Below are positions 35,789 through 47,150 of a DNA stretch of 64,000 bases, piece after piece. The DNA comes from Aminobacter carboxidus (GTDB lineage: Bacteria; Pseudomonadota; Alphaproteobacteria; Rhizobiales; Rhizobiaceae). The notes beneath the pieces were generated by a model, which did not search any database, was not told the origin of the DNA, and saw only the letters and a list, made by a program, of their open reading frames with translations. Each line of letters begins with the position of its first letter. Positions within the stretch are counted from its first letter, which is position 1. The position numbers and the translations under genes were made by a program. The DNA is taken from NCBI RefSeq assembly GCF_014863355.1, contig NZ_JACZEP010000007.1:248001-312000 (forward strand), written 5' to 3'.

Positions 35789-36702
35789 GAAGCGTCCTCC
35801 ACCATCCAACTCAACAACTCACCAAACGAATGCCCGGCGTGGGCGGCAATCTCAGGCACCAGCGACGTCGGCGTCATGCCGGGTTGCGTGTTAACCTCCA
35901 GCCAGACGACCTCTCCATTTTCGGAATGGCGGTCGTCGTACCGGAAGTCAGATCGGGAGACGCCCCGGCACCCGATCGCTTGGTGAGCCTTGAGCGCCAG
36001 TGTTTGTATTTTTTGGTAAATATTCGGTGAAACTTTCGCGGGGCATTCGTGCTTTGATCCGCCAGCTACATATTTTGAATCATAATCGTAGAAGGCATGA
36101 CCCGTCGGGACGATCTCGCAGACGCCAAGCGCGACATCGCCCATCACGGCGCAGGTCAGTTCGCGGCCATGGACGTAGCGCTCGACCATCACGGTGTCGC
36201 CGTAACGCCATTCCGACGAGGAGATGACCTGAGGTGGATGCGACTGGTCTTCCTTGACGATGACCACGCCGAAGCTCGATCCTTCCGACACCGGCTTGAC
36301 CACGTAAGGCGGCTTCATCGGGTGCTGGTTGCCAATGGCGAAACGGTCGAGAACCCTGCTTTCGGCAATCGGAATGCCGGCAGCCTTGGCCACCTTCTTC
36401 GACTGCTCCTTGTTCATCGCCAACGCCGAGGCCAGCACGCCTGAATGGGTGTAGGGAATGCCGAGATATTCGAGGATGCCCTGGATGGTGCCGTCCTCGC
36501 CGAAAGGACCATGCAGAGCGTTGAATGCGACATCCGGCTTGAGCGCCGAAAGCACCGCACCGACATCGCGATCGACGTCGACTCGCGTGACCTGATAGCC
36601 CACCTGCTCGAGCGCTTCGGCACAGGCATTGCCAGACGACAGGGACACAGGCCGCTCGGACGAAAACCCGCCCATCAGGACAGCGACGTGCTTTGACTTC
36701 AT
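35776..36702 (-). CDS. ddl: D-alanine-D-alanine ligase
   Basis: A 308-residue ATP-grasp enzyme that makes the D-Ala-D-Ala dipeptide for the peptidoglycan precursor. It has the N-terminal segment [20 protein letters not shown], the substrate motif [35 protein letters not shown], the ATP site [20 protein letters not shown], and the metal-binding C-terminal segment [20 protein letters not shown]. Length and motifs are those of DdlB. A GGGG ribosome site precedes the ATG. A terminator and a 250-base leader with four GANTC sites separate it from murB upstream, so transcription of ddl-ftsQ-ftsA-ftsZ probably starts here. Confidence 0.94.
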   Translation of the reverse strand: MKSKHVAVLMGGFSSERPVSLSSGNACAEALEQVGYQVTRVDVDRDVGAVLSALKPDVAFNALHGPFGEDGTIQGILEYLGIPYTHSGVLASALAMNKEQSKKVAKAAGIPIAESRVLDRFAIGNQHPMKPPYVVKPVSEGSSFGVVIVKEDQSHPPQVISSSEWRYGDTVMVERYVHGRELTCAVMGDVALGVCEIVPTGHAFYDYDSKYVAGGSKHECPAKVSPNIYQKIQTLALKAHQAIGCRGVSRSDFRYDDRHSENGEVVWLEVNTQPGMTPTSLVPEIAAHAGHSFGELLSWMVEDASCLR

Positions 36703-36720
36703 CCCCTGAGGTCCCCTCTC

Positions 36721-36857
36721 GACTCGGACACAACACCTTGTTTCCAAAGACTAAATAAGAGCACCCGGAAGTTGGACTTCCGGCTGGAAACGCGGGCTAC
36801 GCGTCACGCGACTCAAATCAGGAAACACTTTAGGTCAGAGAATCAGAGACTTGATTC
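36721..36857 (-). promoter_or_regulatory. Four GANTC (CcrM) sites in the ddl-ftsQAZ leader
   Basis: GANTC motifs stand at 36721-36725, 36810-36814, 36840-36844 and 36853-36857. GANTC is the methylation site of CcrM, and GcrA-dependent promoters of Alphaproteobacteria use it to time division genes. Four sites in 137 bases exceed the roughly 0.5 expected by chance. The promoter itself cannot be fixed by eye. The 348-base gap 36703-37050 otherwise holds only the terminator at 36957-36990. Confidence 0.45.
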
Positions 36858-36956
36858 CGTGGCAAGAGCCGATTGGAATTCGTTGCAATTTCATGACCAA
36901 TGCGCTTTCCGATGATCTGCAGGATGACGGTTGGAAAAGGCGGAATTCTGGTCGCA

Positions 36957-36990
36957 AAAAGGCCCCGACGAGGATGCGCCGAGGCCTTTT
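36957..36990 (-). terminator. Terminator after murB
   Basis: AAAAGGCC ... GGCCTTTT arms with further pairing (GGCCCCGACG against CGCCGAGGCC, two mismatches) form a stem about 60 bases after the murB stop. On the minus strand it ends in TTTTT. It would stop the mraZ-murB transcript before ddl. Confidence 0.7.
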
Positions 36991-37050
36991 GAAAATCGTC
37001 AATTCAGATGGTTTTGATACGCTCCGGCGGGTCCGCCGCAGCTGCCACAA

Positions 37051-38016
37051 CTAGAGCAATTGCCCAAGGAACTCCTGCACTTCGTGGCCGGGCTTGAAGT
37101 GCCCGATGCGCTTGATTTCCCAGTGCAGGCGAATGCCGGAATTTTCCAGCACCCGGCTGCGTACTGTCTCGCCGAGATACTCCAGGTCGTAGCCGGTGGC
37201 ATTGCCGGTGTTGATCATGAAATTGCAATGCAGCGGTGACATCTGCGCACCGCCGATCATCAGCCCGCGGCAGCCGGCATTGTCGATTTCCTTCCAGGCT
37301 GACGTGCCCTCGGGATTCTTGAAGGTCGAGCCGCCGGTTTTCTCGCGGATCGGCTGCACGGTTTCGCGATGATGCTGGACCGCATCCATCGCCGCCTTGA
37401 TCGCATCCTTGTCTTCGGCATAACCCTCGAAGGTCGCCGAGGTGAAGATCAGGTCGGCGGCGGCAGCGGAGTGGCGATAGGCGTAGCCCATGTCGGCATT
37501 GGACAGCACATGCAGATTGCCCTGGCGGTCGAGCGCCCGAACCTCGACGACGCGCTCGCGCGTCTCGACGCCGTTGGCACCCGCATTCATGCGCAGCGCC
37601 CCGCCAATGGCACCGGGGATGCCGTGGTAGAAATGGAAGCCACCGATGCCGCTATCATGCGCGAGTGCCGCCACGCGCTTGTCGGGCGTTGCCGCACCGG
37701 CCTTGATGCCGGTTGGCGAGATGGCCTCGGCCTCGCCGAATCCTTTTGCCGACAGGCGAACGACAAAGCCTGGGATGCCGCCCTCGCGCACCAGAAGATT
37801 GGAGCCGATGCCGACGACCATGACGGGGATTTCTTCAGGCACCGCCTTCAGGAACGCGGCGAGGTCTTCCTCGTCGGCGGGCTGGAACAGCGCCTGGGCC
37901 AGGCCACCGGCGCGGAACCAGGTGATCTTTTCCATCTCGGCGCTGGGCGTGATGCGCCCGCGCAAGCCGGACAGGCGATCGCCGAGTTTTGCGATGAGCG
38001 CCTCGCCTCCGATCAC
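37051..38016 (-). CDS. murB: UDP-N-acetylenolpyruvoylglucosamine reductase
   Basis: A 321-residue FAD enzyme that reduces enolpyruvyl-UDP-GlcNAc to UDP-MurNAc. The FAD-binding part has [20 protein letters not shown] and [20 protein letters not shown], then [18 protein letters not shown]. The type I MurB active-site segment is [10 protein letters not shown] (Ser near residue 229), followed by [20 protein letters not shown] and a C-terminal Glu motif. The start is a GTG at 38016 with GGAGG six bases before it and a four-base overlap (GTGA) with the murC stop. A terminator follows. Confidence 0.94.
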   Translation of the reverse strand: MIGGEALIAKLGDRLSGLRGRITPSAEMEKITWFRAGGLAQALFQPADEEDLAAFLKAVPEEIPVMVVGIGSNLLVREGGIPGFVVRLSAKGFGEAEAISPTGIKAGAATPDKRVAALAHDSGIGGFHFYHGIPGAIGGALRMNAGANGVETRERVVEVRALDRQGNLHVLSNADMGYAYRHSAAAADLIFTSATFEGYAEDKDAIKAAMDAVQHHRETVQPIREKTGGSTFKNPEGTSAWKEIDNAGCRGLMIGGAQMSPLHCNFMINTGNATGYDLEYLGETVRSRVLENSGIRLHWEIKRIGHFKPGHEVQEFLGQLL

Positions 38017-39419
38017 GATCCGCCTCCGGCGAGTTCGCCCGGCAGCGCATAGGCCCACTGCGTGATGTTGCCAGCGCCGAGATAAACGACGAAGTCACCC
38101 GGCTTGGCCAGTTCGCGCACGATCGGCACGACAGCGGCAGGGCCGTCGATGTAGCGGGCGTCACGGTGACCGCCGGTGCGGATGCGCGCGGTCAGGGTCT
38201 CCGAGTTGATGCCGTCGATCGGATCTTCGCCGGCATTGTAGACCGGGGCGATCATGACCGTGTCGGCATCGTTGAAGCACGCCGCAAAATCGTCGAACAG
38301 GTCGCGCAAGCGGGTGAAGCGATGCGGCTGGGCAATTGCGATGACGCGGCCCTTGGTGGCCTCGCGCGCGGCACTGAGCACCGCCTTGATCTCGACCGGA
38401 TGGTGGCCGTAATCGTCAAACACCTCGACGCCGTTCCAGGTGCCGGTGTGGGTGAACCGGCGCTTCACGCCACCGAACGACAGCAGGCCGCGCTTGACCG
38501 CTTCGGGCGTGATGCCGAGTTCGGTCGCGACTGCAATGGCGGCAGTGGCATTGGATACGTTGTGGCGGCCAGGCATCGGCAGGCGCAGGCCCTCGATGGT
38601 GGTTGACGACGCCGACTTGCGGTTGCGGATGACGACATCGAACACCGACACGGCGCCATCCATGCGGTGATTGGTGAAGCGCACGTCGGCCTGGGCGTTT
38701 TCGCCATAGGTGATGACGCGGCGGTCCTCGATGTGGCTGACCAGCGCCTGGACTTCGGGATGGTCGGTGCACATCACGCCAAATCCGTAGAACGGCACGT
38801 TCTCGACGAACTGGCGAAACGCCTCGCGTACCTTGTCGAAGGTGCCGTAGTGGTCGAGATGTTCGGGGTCGATGTTGGTGACCACGGCAACGTCGGCGGG
38901 CAGCTTGAGGAAGGTGCCGTCGCTCTCGTCGGCCTCGACAACCATCCACTCGCCCTCGCCCATGCGGGCGTTGGTGCCGTAGGCATTGATGATGCCGCCA
39001 TTGATGACCGTCGGGTCGAGCCCGCCGGCGTCGAGCAGCGTCGCCACCATCGAGGTGGTTGTCGTCTTGCCGTGGGTGCCGCCGATCGCGACCGCATTGC
39101 GGAAGCGCATCAGCTCGGCCAGCATTTCGGCGCGGCGCACCACCGGCAGCAATTTTTCGCGCGCGGCCTTGAGTTCGGGGTTGGTCTTCTTGATCGCCGT
39201 CGAGACGACGATGACCTCGGCGTCGCCCAGGTTCTCGGCCTTGTGGCCGACGAAGCACTCGATGCCCTTGTCACGCAGGCGCTGGACGTTGGCGCTCTCG
39301 GACTGGTCGGAGCCCTGCACCTTGTAGCCGAGATTGTGCAGCACCTCGGCGATGCCGCTCATGCCGATGCCGCCAATACCGATGAAATGCACGAGGCCGA
39401 TGGTCTGCGGCATCTTCAT
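38013..39419 (-). CDS. murC: UDP-N-acetylmuramate-L-alanine ligase
   Basis: A 468-residue Mur ligase that adds L-Ala to UDP-MurNAc with ATP. The N-terminal Rossmann part opens [20 protein letters not shown]. The ATP site is [20 protein letters not shown] near residue 110, and [20 protein letters not shown] and [20 protein letters not shown] are the typical central motifs. [20 protein letters not shown] marks the C-terminal domain, followed by [13 protein letters not shown]. Length agrees with MurC. Its ATG overlaps the murG stop by four bases and its TGA overlaps the murB GTG, giving strict coupling along the cluster. Confidence 0.95.
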   Translation of the reverse strand: MKMPQTIGLVHFIGIGGIGMSGIAEVLHNLGYKVQGSDQSESANVQRLRDKGIECFVGHKAENLGDAEVIVVSTAIKKTNPELKAAREKLLPVVRRAEMLAELMRFRNAVAIGGTHGKTTTTSMVATLLDAGGLDPTVINGGIINAYGTNARMGEGEWMVVEADESDGTFLKLPADVAVVTNIDPEHLDHYGTFDKVREAFRQFVENVPFYGFGVMCTDHPEVQALVSHIEDRRVITYGENAQADVRFTNHRMDGAVSVFDVVIRNRKSASSTTIEGLRLPMPGRHNVSNATAAIAVATELGITPEAVKRGLLSFGGVKRRFTHTGTWNGVEVFDDYGHHPVEIKAVLSAAREATKGRVIAIAQPHRFTRLRDLFDDFAACFNDADTVMIAPVYNAGEDPIDGINSETLTARIRTGGHRDARYIDGPAAVVPIVRELAKPGDFVVYLGAGNITQWAYALPGELAGGGS

Positions 39420-40543
39420 GAGCGCATTCCTTTCTTGAATTCCGCAACGGGTATTTTGGACGCAATAGCCTCTGCGAGGTCGGCGAGCAACCGTGTGGCG
39501 TCTGCTTTGCCGACTGACCTGGCGGCAGCCGCCATCTTCTCCAGCCGCTCCGGATCGTCCATCGCGCCGCCGACGAGCTCGGCAATGCGCTCCGGTGAAA
39601 GCGTTGCCTGCGGATGTACTTCGCCGCCGCCGGCCGCAGCCAGTCGTGCCGCATTGGCGGCCTGGTCGTGGTCGAGCGCATGGGGATAGGGCACCAGCAA
39701 CGCCGGACGGCCGATCACGGCGATCTCGGAGACCGTCGAAGCACCGGAGCGCGACATCACCAGATGTGCTGCCGCCATACGCTGCGCCATGTCGGTGAAG
39801 AACGGCGAAACGTCGGCCGCGATGCCGAGCTTGGCATATGCCGACTTGACCTTGTCGGCATCCTCGGCGCGCGCCTGCTGGGTAACGCGCAGGCGATTGC
39901 GCTGCACTTCGCTCAGCAGCGCAATCGCGCCTGGAACCGCATCGGAAAAGAACTGCGCGCCCTGGCTGCCGCCGAAGACCAGAAGGTTGAAGGCCTCCGA
40001 ACCGGTCGACGCCGCATATGCCGTCTTCGCCGCCTCGATGACCGCCGGCCGCACCGGATTGCCCGTCACCACGACCTTGGCGCTGTTGGCGCCCGCATTT
40101 TCGGGCAGGAAGCCGCCGGCGACCGCATCGACCCTTGCCGCCAGCGCCTTGTTGGCGCGGCCCATGACAGCGTTCTGCTCATGCACCATCGACGGCACGC
40201 CACGGCGCGTCGCGGCATAGAGCGGCGGCAGCGTCGGGTAGCCGCCAAAGCCGATGACGACGGAAGGCTTGACCTTGACGATCACCTGCGAGGCCTGGCG
40301 TACGCCGCGCCAGATGCTCCAGAAGGCGCGCAGCAGCGCAACCGGGTTCTTCGAACCGATGGTGGATGAGGAGATCGAATGGATGGCCGTGGCTGGAAAC
40401 TTGCCGGCGAAACGTTCGGCGCGGTCGTCGGTGGCGAGATGCACCTGCCAGCCGCGTGCCGTCAGCTCATGCGCCAGCGCCTCGGCCGGAAAAAGATGGC
40501 CGCCGGTCCCGCCGGCGGCAAGCATGATAGTTCCCTTGGCCAT
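39416..40543 (-). CDS. murG: Undecaprenyl-PP-MurNAc-pentapeptide GlcNAc transferase
   Basis: A 375-residue GT-B glycosyltransferase on the inner face of the membrane that turns lipid I into lipid II. It has the first Gly-rich loop [20 protein letters not shown], the second [20 protein letters not shown], and the C-domain UDP-GlcNAc site [20 protein letters not shown] with [20 protein letters not shown] and [20 protein letters not shown]. These are all MurG hallmarks. It begins one base after the ftsW stop and overlaps murC by four bases. Confidence 0.95.
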   Translation of the reverse strand: MAKGTIMLAAGGTGGHLFPAEALAHELTARGWQVHLATDDRAERFAGKFPATAIHSISSSTIGSKNPVALLRAFWSIWRGVRQASQVIVKVKPSVVIGFGGYPTLPPLYAATRRGVPSMVHEQNAVMGRANKALAARVDAVAGGFLPENAGANSAKVVVTGNPVRPAVIEAAKTAYAASTGSEAFNLLVFGGSQGAQFFSDAVPGAIALLSEVQRNRLRVTQQARAEDADKVKSAYAKLGIAADVSPFFTDMAQRMAAAHLVMSRSGASTVSEIAVIGRPALLVPYPHALDHDQAANAARLAAAGGGEVHPQATLSPERIAELVGGAMDDPERLEKMAAAARSVGKADATRLLADLAEAIASKIPVAEFKKGMRS

Positions 40544-40544
40544 G

Positions 40545-41699
40545 TTATTCGGCCGGAACCGCGTGGCGCGGCATGGCCGAGAAACCGCCCGGCCTGAGTT
40601 TTTCCGGCTTCTTGCGCGTCAGTGCCAGCACCATGCCCATCGAAATCGCGATCGCGATCAGCGACGAGCCGCCATAGGAGATGAAGGGCAGCGTCATGCC
40701 CTTGGCCGGCATCAGCTGCAGGTTCACACCCATGTTGATGACCGACTGGAAGCCGAACACGACGACAAGGCCGGCCACGGCGTAGCGGGTAAAATCGTCA
40801 TGTTCCTTGAGCGCGGTGCGCAGGCCGCGCAGCACGATGAAGGCGAAGATCGCCATGATGGCCAGGCACAGGATGATGCCGAACTCTTCGCCCGCGACCG
40901 AGAAGATGAAGTCGGCGTGGCTATCCGGAATGATGCGCTTCACGACGCCCTCACCCGGTCCGACGCCGAACCAGCCGCCATTGATGATGGCGTCGCGGCC
41001 CATGTCGACCTGGAACGTGTCGCCCTCGCCGGTCATGAAGCGGTCGATGCGGCCGGCAACGTGCGGGAAGATGGTGTAGGCGGCAAACAGGCCACCCACG
41101 GCGGTACAACCGAGCGCGATGATCCAGAACCACGACATGCCGGCCATGAAAAACATCACGCCCCAGGTGCCCAGCACCAGCATCGTCTGGCCAAGGTCGG
41201 GCTGCGCCACGAGCAAAGCAACGACGAGGCCAAGCAGGATCATGGCGAACAGGTTGCCCGGAATTTCGGGCTGGCGGTCATGTTCGGCAAACAGCCAGGC
41301 GCAGATCACGACAAAAGCCGGCTTGAGGAACTCCGACGGCTGGATCGAGACCCCGGCCAGCGACAGCCAGCGCCGCGCGCCCTTGACCTCGACGCCGATG
41401 AACAGCACCGCCACCATCATCACCAGCATGATGCATAGCATCACCAGCGCCGTGCGCCTGATCTGGCGCACTTCGAGGAACGACACAGCGATCATCACCG
41501 CCAGTGCGGGGATGGTGAAGATGATCTGGCGCGTGGCGAAATGGAAACTGCCGAGGCCAATGCGCTCGGCGACTGCCGGGCTTGCGGCGAATGAAAGCAC
41601 GATGCCCAGTCCCATCAGCGACAGGAATGCCGCGAGGAACCAGCGATCGACCGTCCACCACCACAGGGCGACGGGACTTCTGTCGAGACGGCTGGCCAT
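40545..41699 (-). CDS. ftsW: Peptidoglycan glycosyltransferase FtsW
   Basis: A 384-residue SEDS-family membrane protein that polymerises lipid II at the septum together with FtsI. It has about ten membrane segments. Characteristic parts are [20 protein letters not shown] near residue 134, [20 protein letters not shown], the large periplasmic loop with [20 protein letters not shown] and [14 protein letters not shown], and [20 protein letters not shown] near the C-terminus. These include the catalytic Asp of SEDS proteins (HADF). The start overlaps the murD stop by one base (TAATG). Confidence 0.94.
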   Translation of the reverse strand: MASRLDRSPVALWWWTVDRWFLAAFLSLMGLGIVLSFAASPAVAERIGLGSFHFATRQIIFTIPALAVMIAVSFLEVRQIRRTALVMLCIMLVMMVAVLFIGVEVKGARRWLSLAGVSIQPSEFLKPAFVVICAWLFAEHDRQPEIPGNLFAMILLGLVVALLVAQPDLGQTMLVLGTWGVMFFMAGMSWFWIIALGCTAVGGLFAAYTIFPHVAGRIDRFMTGEGDTFQVDMGRDAIINGGWFGVGPGEGVVKRIIPDSHADFIFSVAGEEFGIILCLAIMAIFAFIVLRGLRTALKEHDDFTRYAVAGLVVVFGFQSVINMGVNLQLMPAKGMTLPFISYGGSSLIAIAISMGMVLALTRKKPEKLRPGGFSAMPRHAVPAE

Positions 41700-43099
41700 T
41701 ATCTTGCCCCTCCGATAGCGCTGACGCCATCAATAGCATTCACAGCTTGCCTGAAGGCTTCGCCGCGAATCTCGAAATTCTTGAACTGGTCGAAGCTGGC
41801 GCAGGCCGGCGACAGAAGAACCACGGCTTCGCTCGTATCGTCCCGGGCTGCGTCCTCGGCTGCATGCTCGACCGCTGCGGCCAGCGTGCCCGAAATCTCG
41901 TAGGGCACAGCCTCGCCCAGGGTGGCGGAGAACGCCGGAGCGGCCTCGCCGATCAGATAGGCCCGGGCGATACGCGGAAACAGGCTGCGCAACGGCTCGA
42001 TGCCGCCTTCCTTGGGCAGGCCGCCAGCGATCCAGTAGATACGCGGGAAGCTCGACAGCGCCGGCGCTGCGGCGTCGGCATTGGTCGCCTTGGAATCGTT
42101 GATGAACAGCACATGCCCCTTGCGGCCGACCTGTTCCATGCGATGGGCAAGGCCGGGGAAGCTTTCGAGTCCGGCCTGAATCTCGCCGAGGTCGAGCCCG
42201 ACCTTGAGGCAGGCAGCCACCGCCGCGAGCGCGTTCTGGGCGTTGTGCTGGCCGCGCAGCGAACCGATGCCCTCCAGGAAAGCGATGCGGCTGTAGCGGC
42301 CGTCGATCGCCTCCATCAGGTCGGAGCCGTCGGCGAAATAGCCGTCTGTCAGGGGCAGTCGCTTGGAAATGCGCACCACCTCCTTGCCGACGCGCTCGAG
42401 CCTGTCGGCAATCTGGGCGCAATAGATGTCGTCGACGCCGATGATGGCGGTTTCGCTGCCGGCGACCAGGCGCTCCTTGATCGAAGCGTAGTGCTGCATG
42501 GTGCCGTGACGGTCGAGATGGTCGGGCGTCAGGTTGAGCAGCACGCCGGCGGTCGGGTTGACCGAGGGTGCGAGGTCGATCTGGTAGGACGAGCACTCTA
42601 CGACATAGTGGCGGTCAGGCTGCGGCGCATCGAGCGTCATCACGGCGCGGCCGATATTGCCACCCATCTGTGTGTCGCGCCCCGCCGATTGCAGGATATG
42701 CGCGGTCAGCGCCGTCGTCGTCGACTTGCCGTTGGTACCGGTGATGGCGATGAACGGTGCCGTCGGCGCGGTTGCGATGCGCTCGCGCGCGAACAGCTCG
42801 ATGTCGCCGATGACCTCGACGCCGGCGCCCCGCGCCAGTTCCACCGTCCAGTGCGGCTTTGGGTGCGTCAGCGGCACGCCCGGCGACAGCACGAAGGACG
42901 AGATGCCTGCCCAGTCCGTACCGCGCAGATCCCCCGTCGCGATCCCCTCGCCGGCTGCGCGGGCCACGCTTTCGGGATTGTCATCCCAGGCAAGCACGTC
43001 CGCCCCGCCTTCCGCGAGTGCACGCGCGGTCGCGATCCCCGAGCCGCCGAGGCCGAAGAGCGCCACTCGCTTTCCCTGAAATGACGTCGCGGGGATCAT
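41699..43099 (-). CDS. murD: UDP-N-acetylmuramoylalanine-D-glutamate ligase
   Basis: A 466-residue Mur ligase that adds D-Glu to the growing stem peptide. N-terminal [20 protein letters not shown] binds UDP. The ATP loop [20 protein letters not shown] is near residue 116, followed by [20 protein letters not shown] and the C-terminal [20 protein letters not shown] and [20 protein letters not shown]. The end [20 protein letters not shown] is the MurD C-terminal signature. The gap to mraY is 7 bases and the stop overlaps ftsW by one base. Confidence 0.95.
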   Translation of the reverse strand: MIPATSFQGKRVALFGLGGSGIATARALAEGGADVLAWDDNPESVARAAGEGIATGDLRGTDWAGISSFVLSPGVPLTHPKPHWTVELARGAGVEVIGDIELFARERIATAPTAPFIAITGTNGKSTTTALTAHILQSAGRDTQMGGNIGRAVMTLDAPQPDRHYVVECSSYQIDLAPSVNPTAGVLLNLTPDHLDRHGTMQHYASIKERLVAGSETAIIGVDDIYCAQIADRLERVGKEVVRISKRLPLTDGYFADGSDLMEAIDGRYSRIAFLEGIGSLRGQHNAQNALAAVAACLKVGLDLGEIQAGLESFPGLAHRMEQVGRKGHVLFINDSKATNADAAAPALSSFPRIYWIAGGLPKEGGIEPLRSLFPRIARAYLIGEAAPAFSATLGEAVPYEISGTLAAAVEHAAEDAARDDTSEAVVLLSPACASFDQFKNFEIRGEAFRQAVNAIDGVSAIGGAR

Positions 43100-43106
43100 C
43101 GAGGCC

Positions 43107-44189
43107 TCAGCGCAGCTTGAGGGTGGAAAGACCGATCAGCGCCAGGATAACGGCGATGATCCAGAAGCGTATGACGACCTGGCTCTCGGTCCAGCCAAGC
43201 TTTTCGAAATGGTGGTGGATCGGGGCCATCAGGAATACCCGCTTGCCGGTCATCTTGAAGAAACCGACCTGGATGATGACCGACAGGGCCTCCATGACGA
43301 ACAAGCCGCCGACGATGGCCATGACGATCTCGTGCTTGGTGGCGACAGCGACAGTGCCGATCAGACCGCCGAGCGCCAGCGACCCGGTGTCGCCCATGAA
43401 GATGGCGGCGGGCGGTGCATTGAACCACAGGAAGCCGAGACCAGCACCAATGACGGCGCCCAGGATGACCGCGAGTTCGCCGGTGCCGGGCACGAAGTGG
43501 ATCTGCAGGTATTCGGCGAAGACCGCGTTACCCGAGAGATAGGCGATAACGCCGAAGGAAGCGGCGGCGATCATGATCGGCACGATCGCCAGACCGTCTA
43601 GACCGTCGGTCAGGTTCACCGCATTGCCGGCGCCGACGATGACGAAGCAGGCGAAGGGAATGAAGAACCAGCCCAGATTGAGCAGGAAATCCTTGATGAA
43701 GGGGAAGGTCAGCGACGACGAGAACGGTGCCTGGCCATTGCGCATGATGATCCACGCGGCAATGCCGGCGATCACGAACTCGATGCCGAGGCGCGCCTTG
43801 CCGGACAGGCCGAGATGCGACTGCTTGGTAACCTTGAGATAGTCGTCATAAAAGCCGATGGCGCCGAAGCCGAGTGTGACGAACAGCACCACCCAGACAT
43901 AGACAGAGGTGATGTTGGCCCACAACAGCGTCGAACCGACGATACCGCACAGGATCATCAGCCCGCCCATGGTCGGCGTGCCGGCCTTCTTGAAATGGGT
44001 CTGCGGACCATCTGCGCGGATCGGCTGGCCTTTGCCTTGCCTGAGGCGCAGGGCGTTGATGATCGCCGGCCCGAAGATGAAGACGATCAGCGCCGAGGTG
44101 ATCAGCGCGCCGCCGGTGCGGAAGGTGATGTAGCGGAAGACGTTGAAGAACGACACCTTGTCCGCAAAGTCGACAAGCAAAGTTAGCAT
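43107..44189 (-). CDS. mraY: Phospho-N-acetylmuramoyl-pentapeptide transferase
   Basis: A 360-residue integral membrane enzyme that moves the precursor onto undecaprenyl phosphate to give lipid I. It has ten membrane segments and the catalytic Asp motifs: [20 protein letters not shown] near residue 115, [20 protein letters not shown] near 195, and [20 protein letters not shown] near 266. The His cluster [14 protein letters not shown] lies near 324. [20 protein letters not shown] is the usual cytoplasmic loop. It starts 24 bases after the murF stop. Confidence 0.96.
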   Translation of the reverse strand: MLTLLVDFADKVSFFNVFRYITFRTGGALITSALIVFIFGPAIINALRLRQGKGQPIRADGPQTHFKKAGTPTMGGLMILCGIVGSTLLWANITSVYVWVVLFVTLGFGAIGFYDDYLKVTKQSHLGLSGKARLGIEFVIAGIAAWIIMRNGQAPFSSSLTFPFIKDFLLNLGWFFIPFACFVIVGAGNAVNLTDGLDGLAIVPIMIAAASFGVIAYLSGNAVFAEYLQIHFVPGTGELAVILGAVIGAGLGFLWFNAPPAAIFMGDTGSLALGGLIGTVAVATKHEIVMAIVGGLFVMEALSVIIQVGFFKMTGKRVFLMAPIHHHFEKLGWTESQVVIRFWIIAVILALIGLSTLKLR

Positions 44190-44213
44190 GCGTATCGGTC
44201 CCCCGAGACCTCG

Positions 44214-45647
44214 TCAGGTCGGTGTGGTGTTGCCGGCCTGTGCCGGGAATGTCTTGATGAGTGCTTCAACCAGCCTGTTGAAGCCAATGCCTTTCGACGA
44301 CTTGATCATGACCGCGTCGCCGGGCTGCAGCGTTGTCAGCAGCACGGATTTCAGTTCCTCGACACCGCTGCGATATTCGGCCCTGAACCCCTCGGGCAGC
44401 GTATCGGCAAGTGCTTTCATCTCCGGCCCGGCCATCAGCACCATGTCGGTCCTGGTGGAGCCGATCAGCTCGGCAAGTGCCTGATGCAGCTTGGCCGAAT
44501 GGCTGCCGAGCTCGAGCATGTCGCCAAGCACGGCGATGCGTCGGCCGGCACCATGGATTGGCGTGGCGTCGAGCAACTCGATCGCCGCCTTCATCGACGC
44601 GGGATTGGCGTTGTAGCTCTCGTCGATCAGCGTGATCGGCCCGTTCGGCAGCTGCAGGATATGCCGCTGGCCGCGTCCGCTCTCGGCGGTCATCGAGGCG
44701 AGCGCGGTGGCAACTGTTGGTACGTCGGCGCCGCAGAGATGGGCCGCACCCAGCACGGCAAGCGCATTCTGGACGATATGGCGTCCGGGCGCGCCGATGC
44801 GGGCGGGTACGTCGCGACCGCCGATGCGCGCCACGATCATCGAGTGATCGGCTTCCAGCGTGCATTTCAGCAGGCGGAAGTTGGCGCGGGCGTTTTCGCC
44901 ATAGCTCATGACATTGTCGATTCCGGCAGCGCGGGCGAACTTTTCCAGAAGCTTGAAGCGGCCGTCGTCGCGGTTGAGCAGCACGGCACCGCCGGGCTCG
45001 ACGCCTTCGAATATCTCGGCCTTGGCCTTGGCGATCTCGTCGAGATTGCGGAAGAAGCCGAGATGGGCAGCTGCGATCAGGGTGACGATGGCGATGTGCG
45101 GGCGCACCATGCGCACCAGCGGGCTGATCTCGCCGGGATGGTTCATGCCGATCTCAAAGACCGCGTAGTCGCAATCCTCGGGCATGCGGGCGAGCGTCAG
45201 CGGCACGCCCCAGTGATTGTTGAACGATGCGGCCGAGGCATGCACCTTGCCGACGGACGACAACGCATGGCGCAGCGCTTCCTTCGTCGAGGTCTTGCCG
45301 ACCGAACCGGTGACCGCGACAATCCGGGCCCGCGAACGGGCCCGCGCCGCGATGCCGACCTTTTCGAGTGCTGCGAGCACGTCGGGCACGACGATCATCG
45401 GCGCCGTCAGCCGGCCGAGCGCCGGCAACTTGCCTTCGGCGACGACAAGCAGCCCAGCACCCGCCTTGATCGCGGCGGTGGCGAAGTCGTGGCCGTCCAT
45501 CGCATCGCCCTTGATGGCGAAAAAGGCTTCGCCTGGCTTCAGGCTGCGGCTGTCGATGGAAATGCCAGTGATGCCTTCGGGCATCTGACCGAGTGGGCGG
45601 CCACCTGTTGCCTCAACGAGCGCGCCGGAGGTCCACAAAAGGCTCAT
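44214..45647 (-). CDS. murF: UDP-MurNAc-tripeptide-D-alanyl-D-alanine ligase
   Basis: A 477-residue Mur ligase that attaches the D-Ala-D-Ala made by Ddl. The ATP site is [20 protein letters not shown] near residue 110, followed by [20 protein letters not shown] (the NNxxGVP motif of MurF), [20 protein letters not shown], and [20 protein letters not shown] with [20 protein letters not shown] in the C-terminal domain. The ATG overlaps the murE stop by four bases (ATGA). Confidence 0.95.
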   Translation of the reverse strand: MSLLWTSGALVEATGGRPLGQMPEGITGISIDSRSLKPGEAFFAIKGDAMDGHDFATAAIKAGAGLLVVAEGKLPALGRLTAPMIVVPDVLAALEKVGIAARARSRARIVAVTGSVGKTSTKEALRHALSSVGKVHASAASFNNHWGVPLTLARMPEDCDYAVFEIGMNHPGEISPLVRMVRPHIAIVTLIAAAHLGFFRNLDEIAKAKAEIFEGVEPGGAVLLNRDDGRFKLLEKFARAAGIDNVMSYGENARANFRLLKCTLEADHSMIVARIGGRDVPARIGAPGRHIVQNALAVLGAAHLCGADVPTVATALASMTAESGRGQRHILQLPNGPITLIDESYNANPASMKAAIELLDATPIHGAGRRIAVLGDMLELGSHSAKLHQALAELIGSTRTDMVLMAGPEMKALADTLPEGFRAEYRSGVEELKSVLLTTLQPGDAVMIKSSKGIGFNRLVEALIKTFPAQAGNTTPT

Positions 45648-47098
45648 GCCGCAGCTCCGGCAAGTGCCTTGCGGACTTCCTCATGGTCCGAGAAATGCAG
45701 CGTCTCGGAGCCGATGGTCTGGCCTTCCTCGTGGCCCTTGCCGGCCACGATCAGCGTGTCGCCGGCATGCAGCATACCAACGGCGTCGTGGATCGCCTGG
45801 CGGCGGTCGGCGATCTCTATGGCGCCCGGTGCTGCTTCCATGATCGCCGCGCGGATGCTGGCTGGTACTTCGGAACGGGGATTGTCGTCGGTGACGATGG
45901 TGACATCCGCAAGCCGCGTTGCGATCTCGCCCATGATCGGACGCTTGCCGCGGTCGCGGTCGCCGCCGCAGCCGAACACGACGACGACGCGGCCGGTGGT
46001 GAACGGCCGCACTGCAGCGAGTACGTTTTCAAGCGCGTCCGGCTTGTGGGCGTAATCGACGTAGACGGGCGCACCATTCGTCGTGGTGCCAACCAGGTCG
46101 AGGCGGCCCGGCGCGCCTTCAAGATGTTCAAGTGCGACCAAAGCCTTGGCGACGTCGGTGCCGGTGGCAATGGCAAGGCCGGCGGCAACGAGCGAATTGG
46201 ACACCTGGAAGTCGCCAGCAAGCGGCAGGTCGATCTCGTAGATGGTGCCACCGCATTCGATTTCGGCACGCTGGCGGTGGCGTTCGTGCTCGACGCGCTT
46301 GAGCGCGAGGAACCGGCCGTTGCGGCCTACGGTCAAGACGTCGAGGCCGGCGGCACGCGCTGCCTTGACGGTGGGCTCGGACCAAAGATCGTCGGCGAAG
46401 ACGATGGCCGGCGCGCCCTTGGGCAAAAGCGTGTCGAACAGGCGCAGCTTGGCGCGGTGATAATCCTCGACCGTCGGATGGTAATCCATGTGGTCGCGGC
46501 CAAGATTGGTGAAGCCCGCAGCTGCGAGGTGCACGCCGTCGAGGCGACGCTGGTCGAGCCCGTGGCTGGACGCCTCCATCGAGGCATGAGTCACGCCGCT
46601 GTCGGCGAGTTCGGCGAGCAGCTGGTGCAGCGCCACCGGATCGGGCGTGGTCAGCTGGCCATACTCGACGCGCCCAGGGGCTACGACACCTGTGGTGCCG
46701 ATGCTGGCCGCGGCAAAGCCGGCATGCTTCCATATCTGGCGGGTGAAGGCGGCGACCGAGGTCTTGCCACTGGTGCCGGTGACCGCGACCATCGTTTCAG
46801 GCTGACGGCCGTAGAATTTGGCCGCAGAAAGCGCCAATGCCAGGCGCGGATCGTCGACCGGGATGACCGGAATGCCGGCCGAGGCCAGATCGGCGCCCTT
46901 GGCCGCGACAACAGCGACCGCGCCGCGCTTGGCCGCGTCGCCGGCGTAGGCCGCGCCATCGGCCTTGCTTCCTGAGACGGCGAAGAACAGCGTTCCCGGC
47001 GTCACCTGACGCGAATCCGACGAAACTCCACTCACCTCGACATCTCTGGGAACAACCCCATCGACGGGCAGGATACCGGCAAGGTCTATCAGTTTCAT
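45644..47098 (-). CDS. murE: UDP-MurNAc-L-Ala-D-Glu-2,6-diaminopimelate ligase
   Basis: A 484-residue Mur ligase that adds the diamino acid, here meso-diaminopimelate. [20 protein letters not shown] near residue 28 is the UDP site. The ATP loop [20 protein letters not shown] is near 103, and [20 protein letters not shown] with [20 protein letters not shown] contains the central ligands. [20 protein letters not shown] near residue 400 has the D-N-P-R motif specific for the DAP-type enzyme. GGAA lies before the ATG at 47098; the open frame further up has no ribosome site. FtsI ends 52 bases upstream. Confidence 0.95.
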   Translation of the reverse strand: MKLIDLAGILPVDGVVPRDVEVSGVSSDSRQVTPGTLFFAVSGSKADGAAYAGDAAKRGAVAVVAAKGADLASAGIPVIPVDDPRLALALSAAKFYGRQPETMVAVTGTSGKTSVAAFTRQIWKHAGFAAASIGTTGVVAPGRVEYGQLTTPDPVALHQLLAELADSGVTHASMEASSHGLDQRRLDGVHLAAAGFTNLGRDHMDYHPTVEDYHRAKLRLFDTLLPKGAPAIVFADDLWSEPTVKAARAAGLDVLTVGRNGRFLALKRVEHERHRQRAEIECGGTIYEIDLPLAGDFQVSNSLVAAGLAIATGTDVAKALVALEHLEGAPGRLDLVGTTTNGAPVYVDYAHKPDALENVLAAVRPFTTGRVVVVFGCGGDRDRGKRPIMGEIATRLADVTIVTDDNPRSEVPASIRAAIMEAAPGAIEIADRRQAIHDAVGMLHAGDTLIVAGKGHEEGQTIGSETLHFSDHEEVRKALAGAAA

Positions 47099-47150
47099 CG
47101 AGTTCCGTTCGCTACATACAAAGCGGCGCGCCGCCGGCGCGCCTGCAGAA

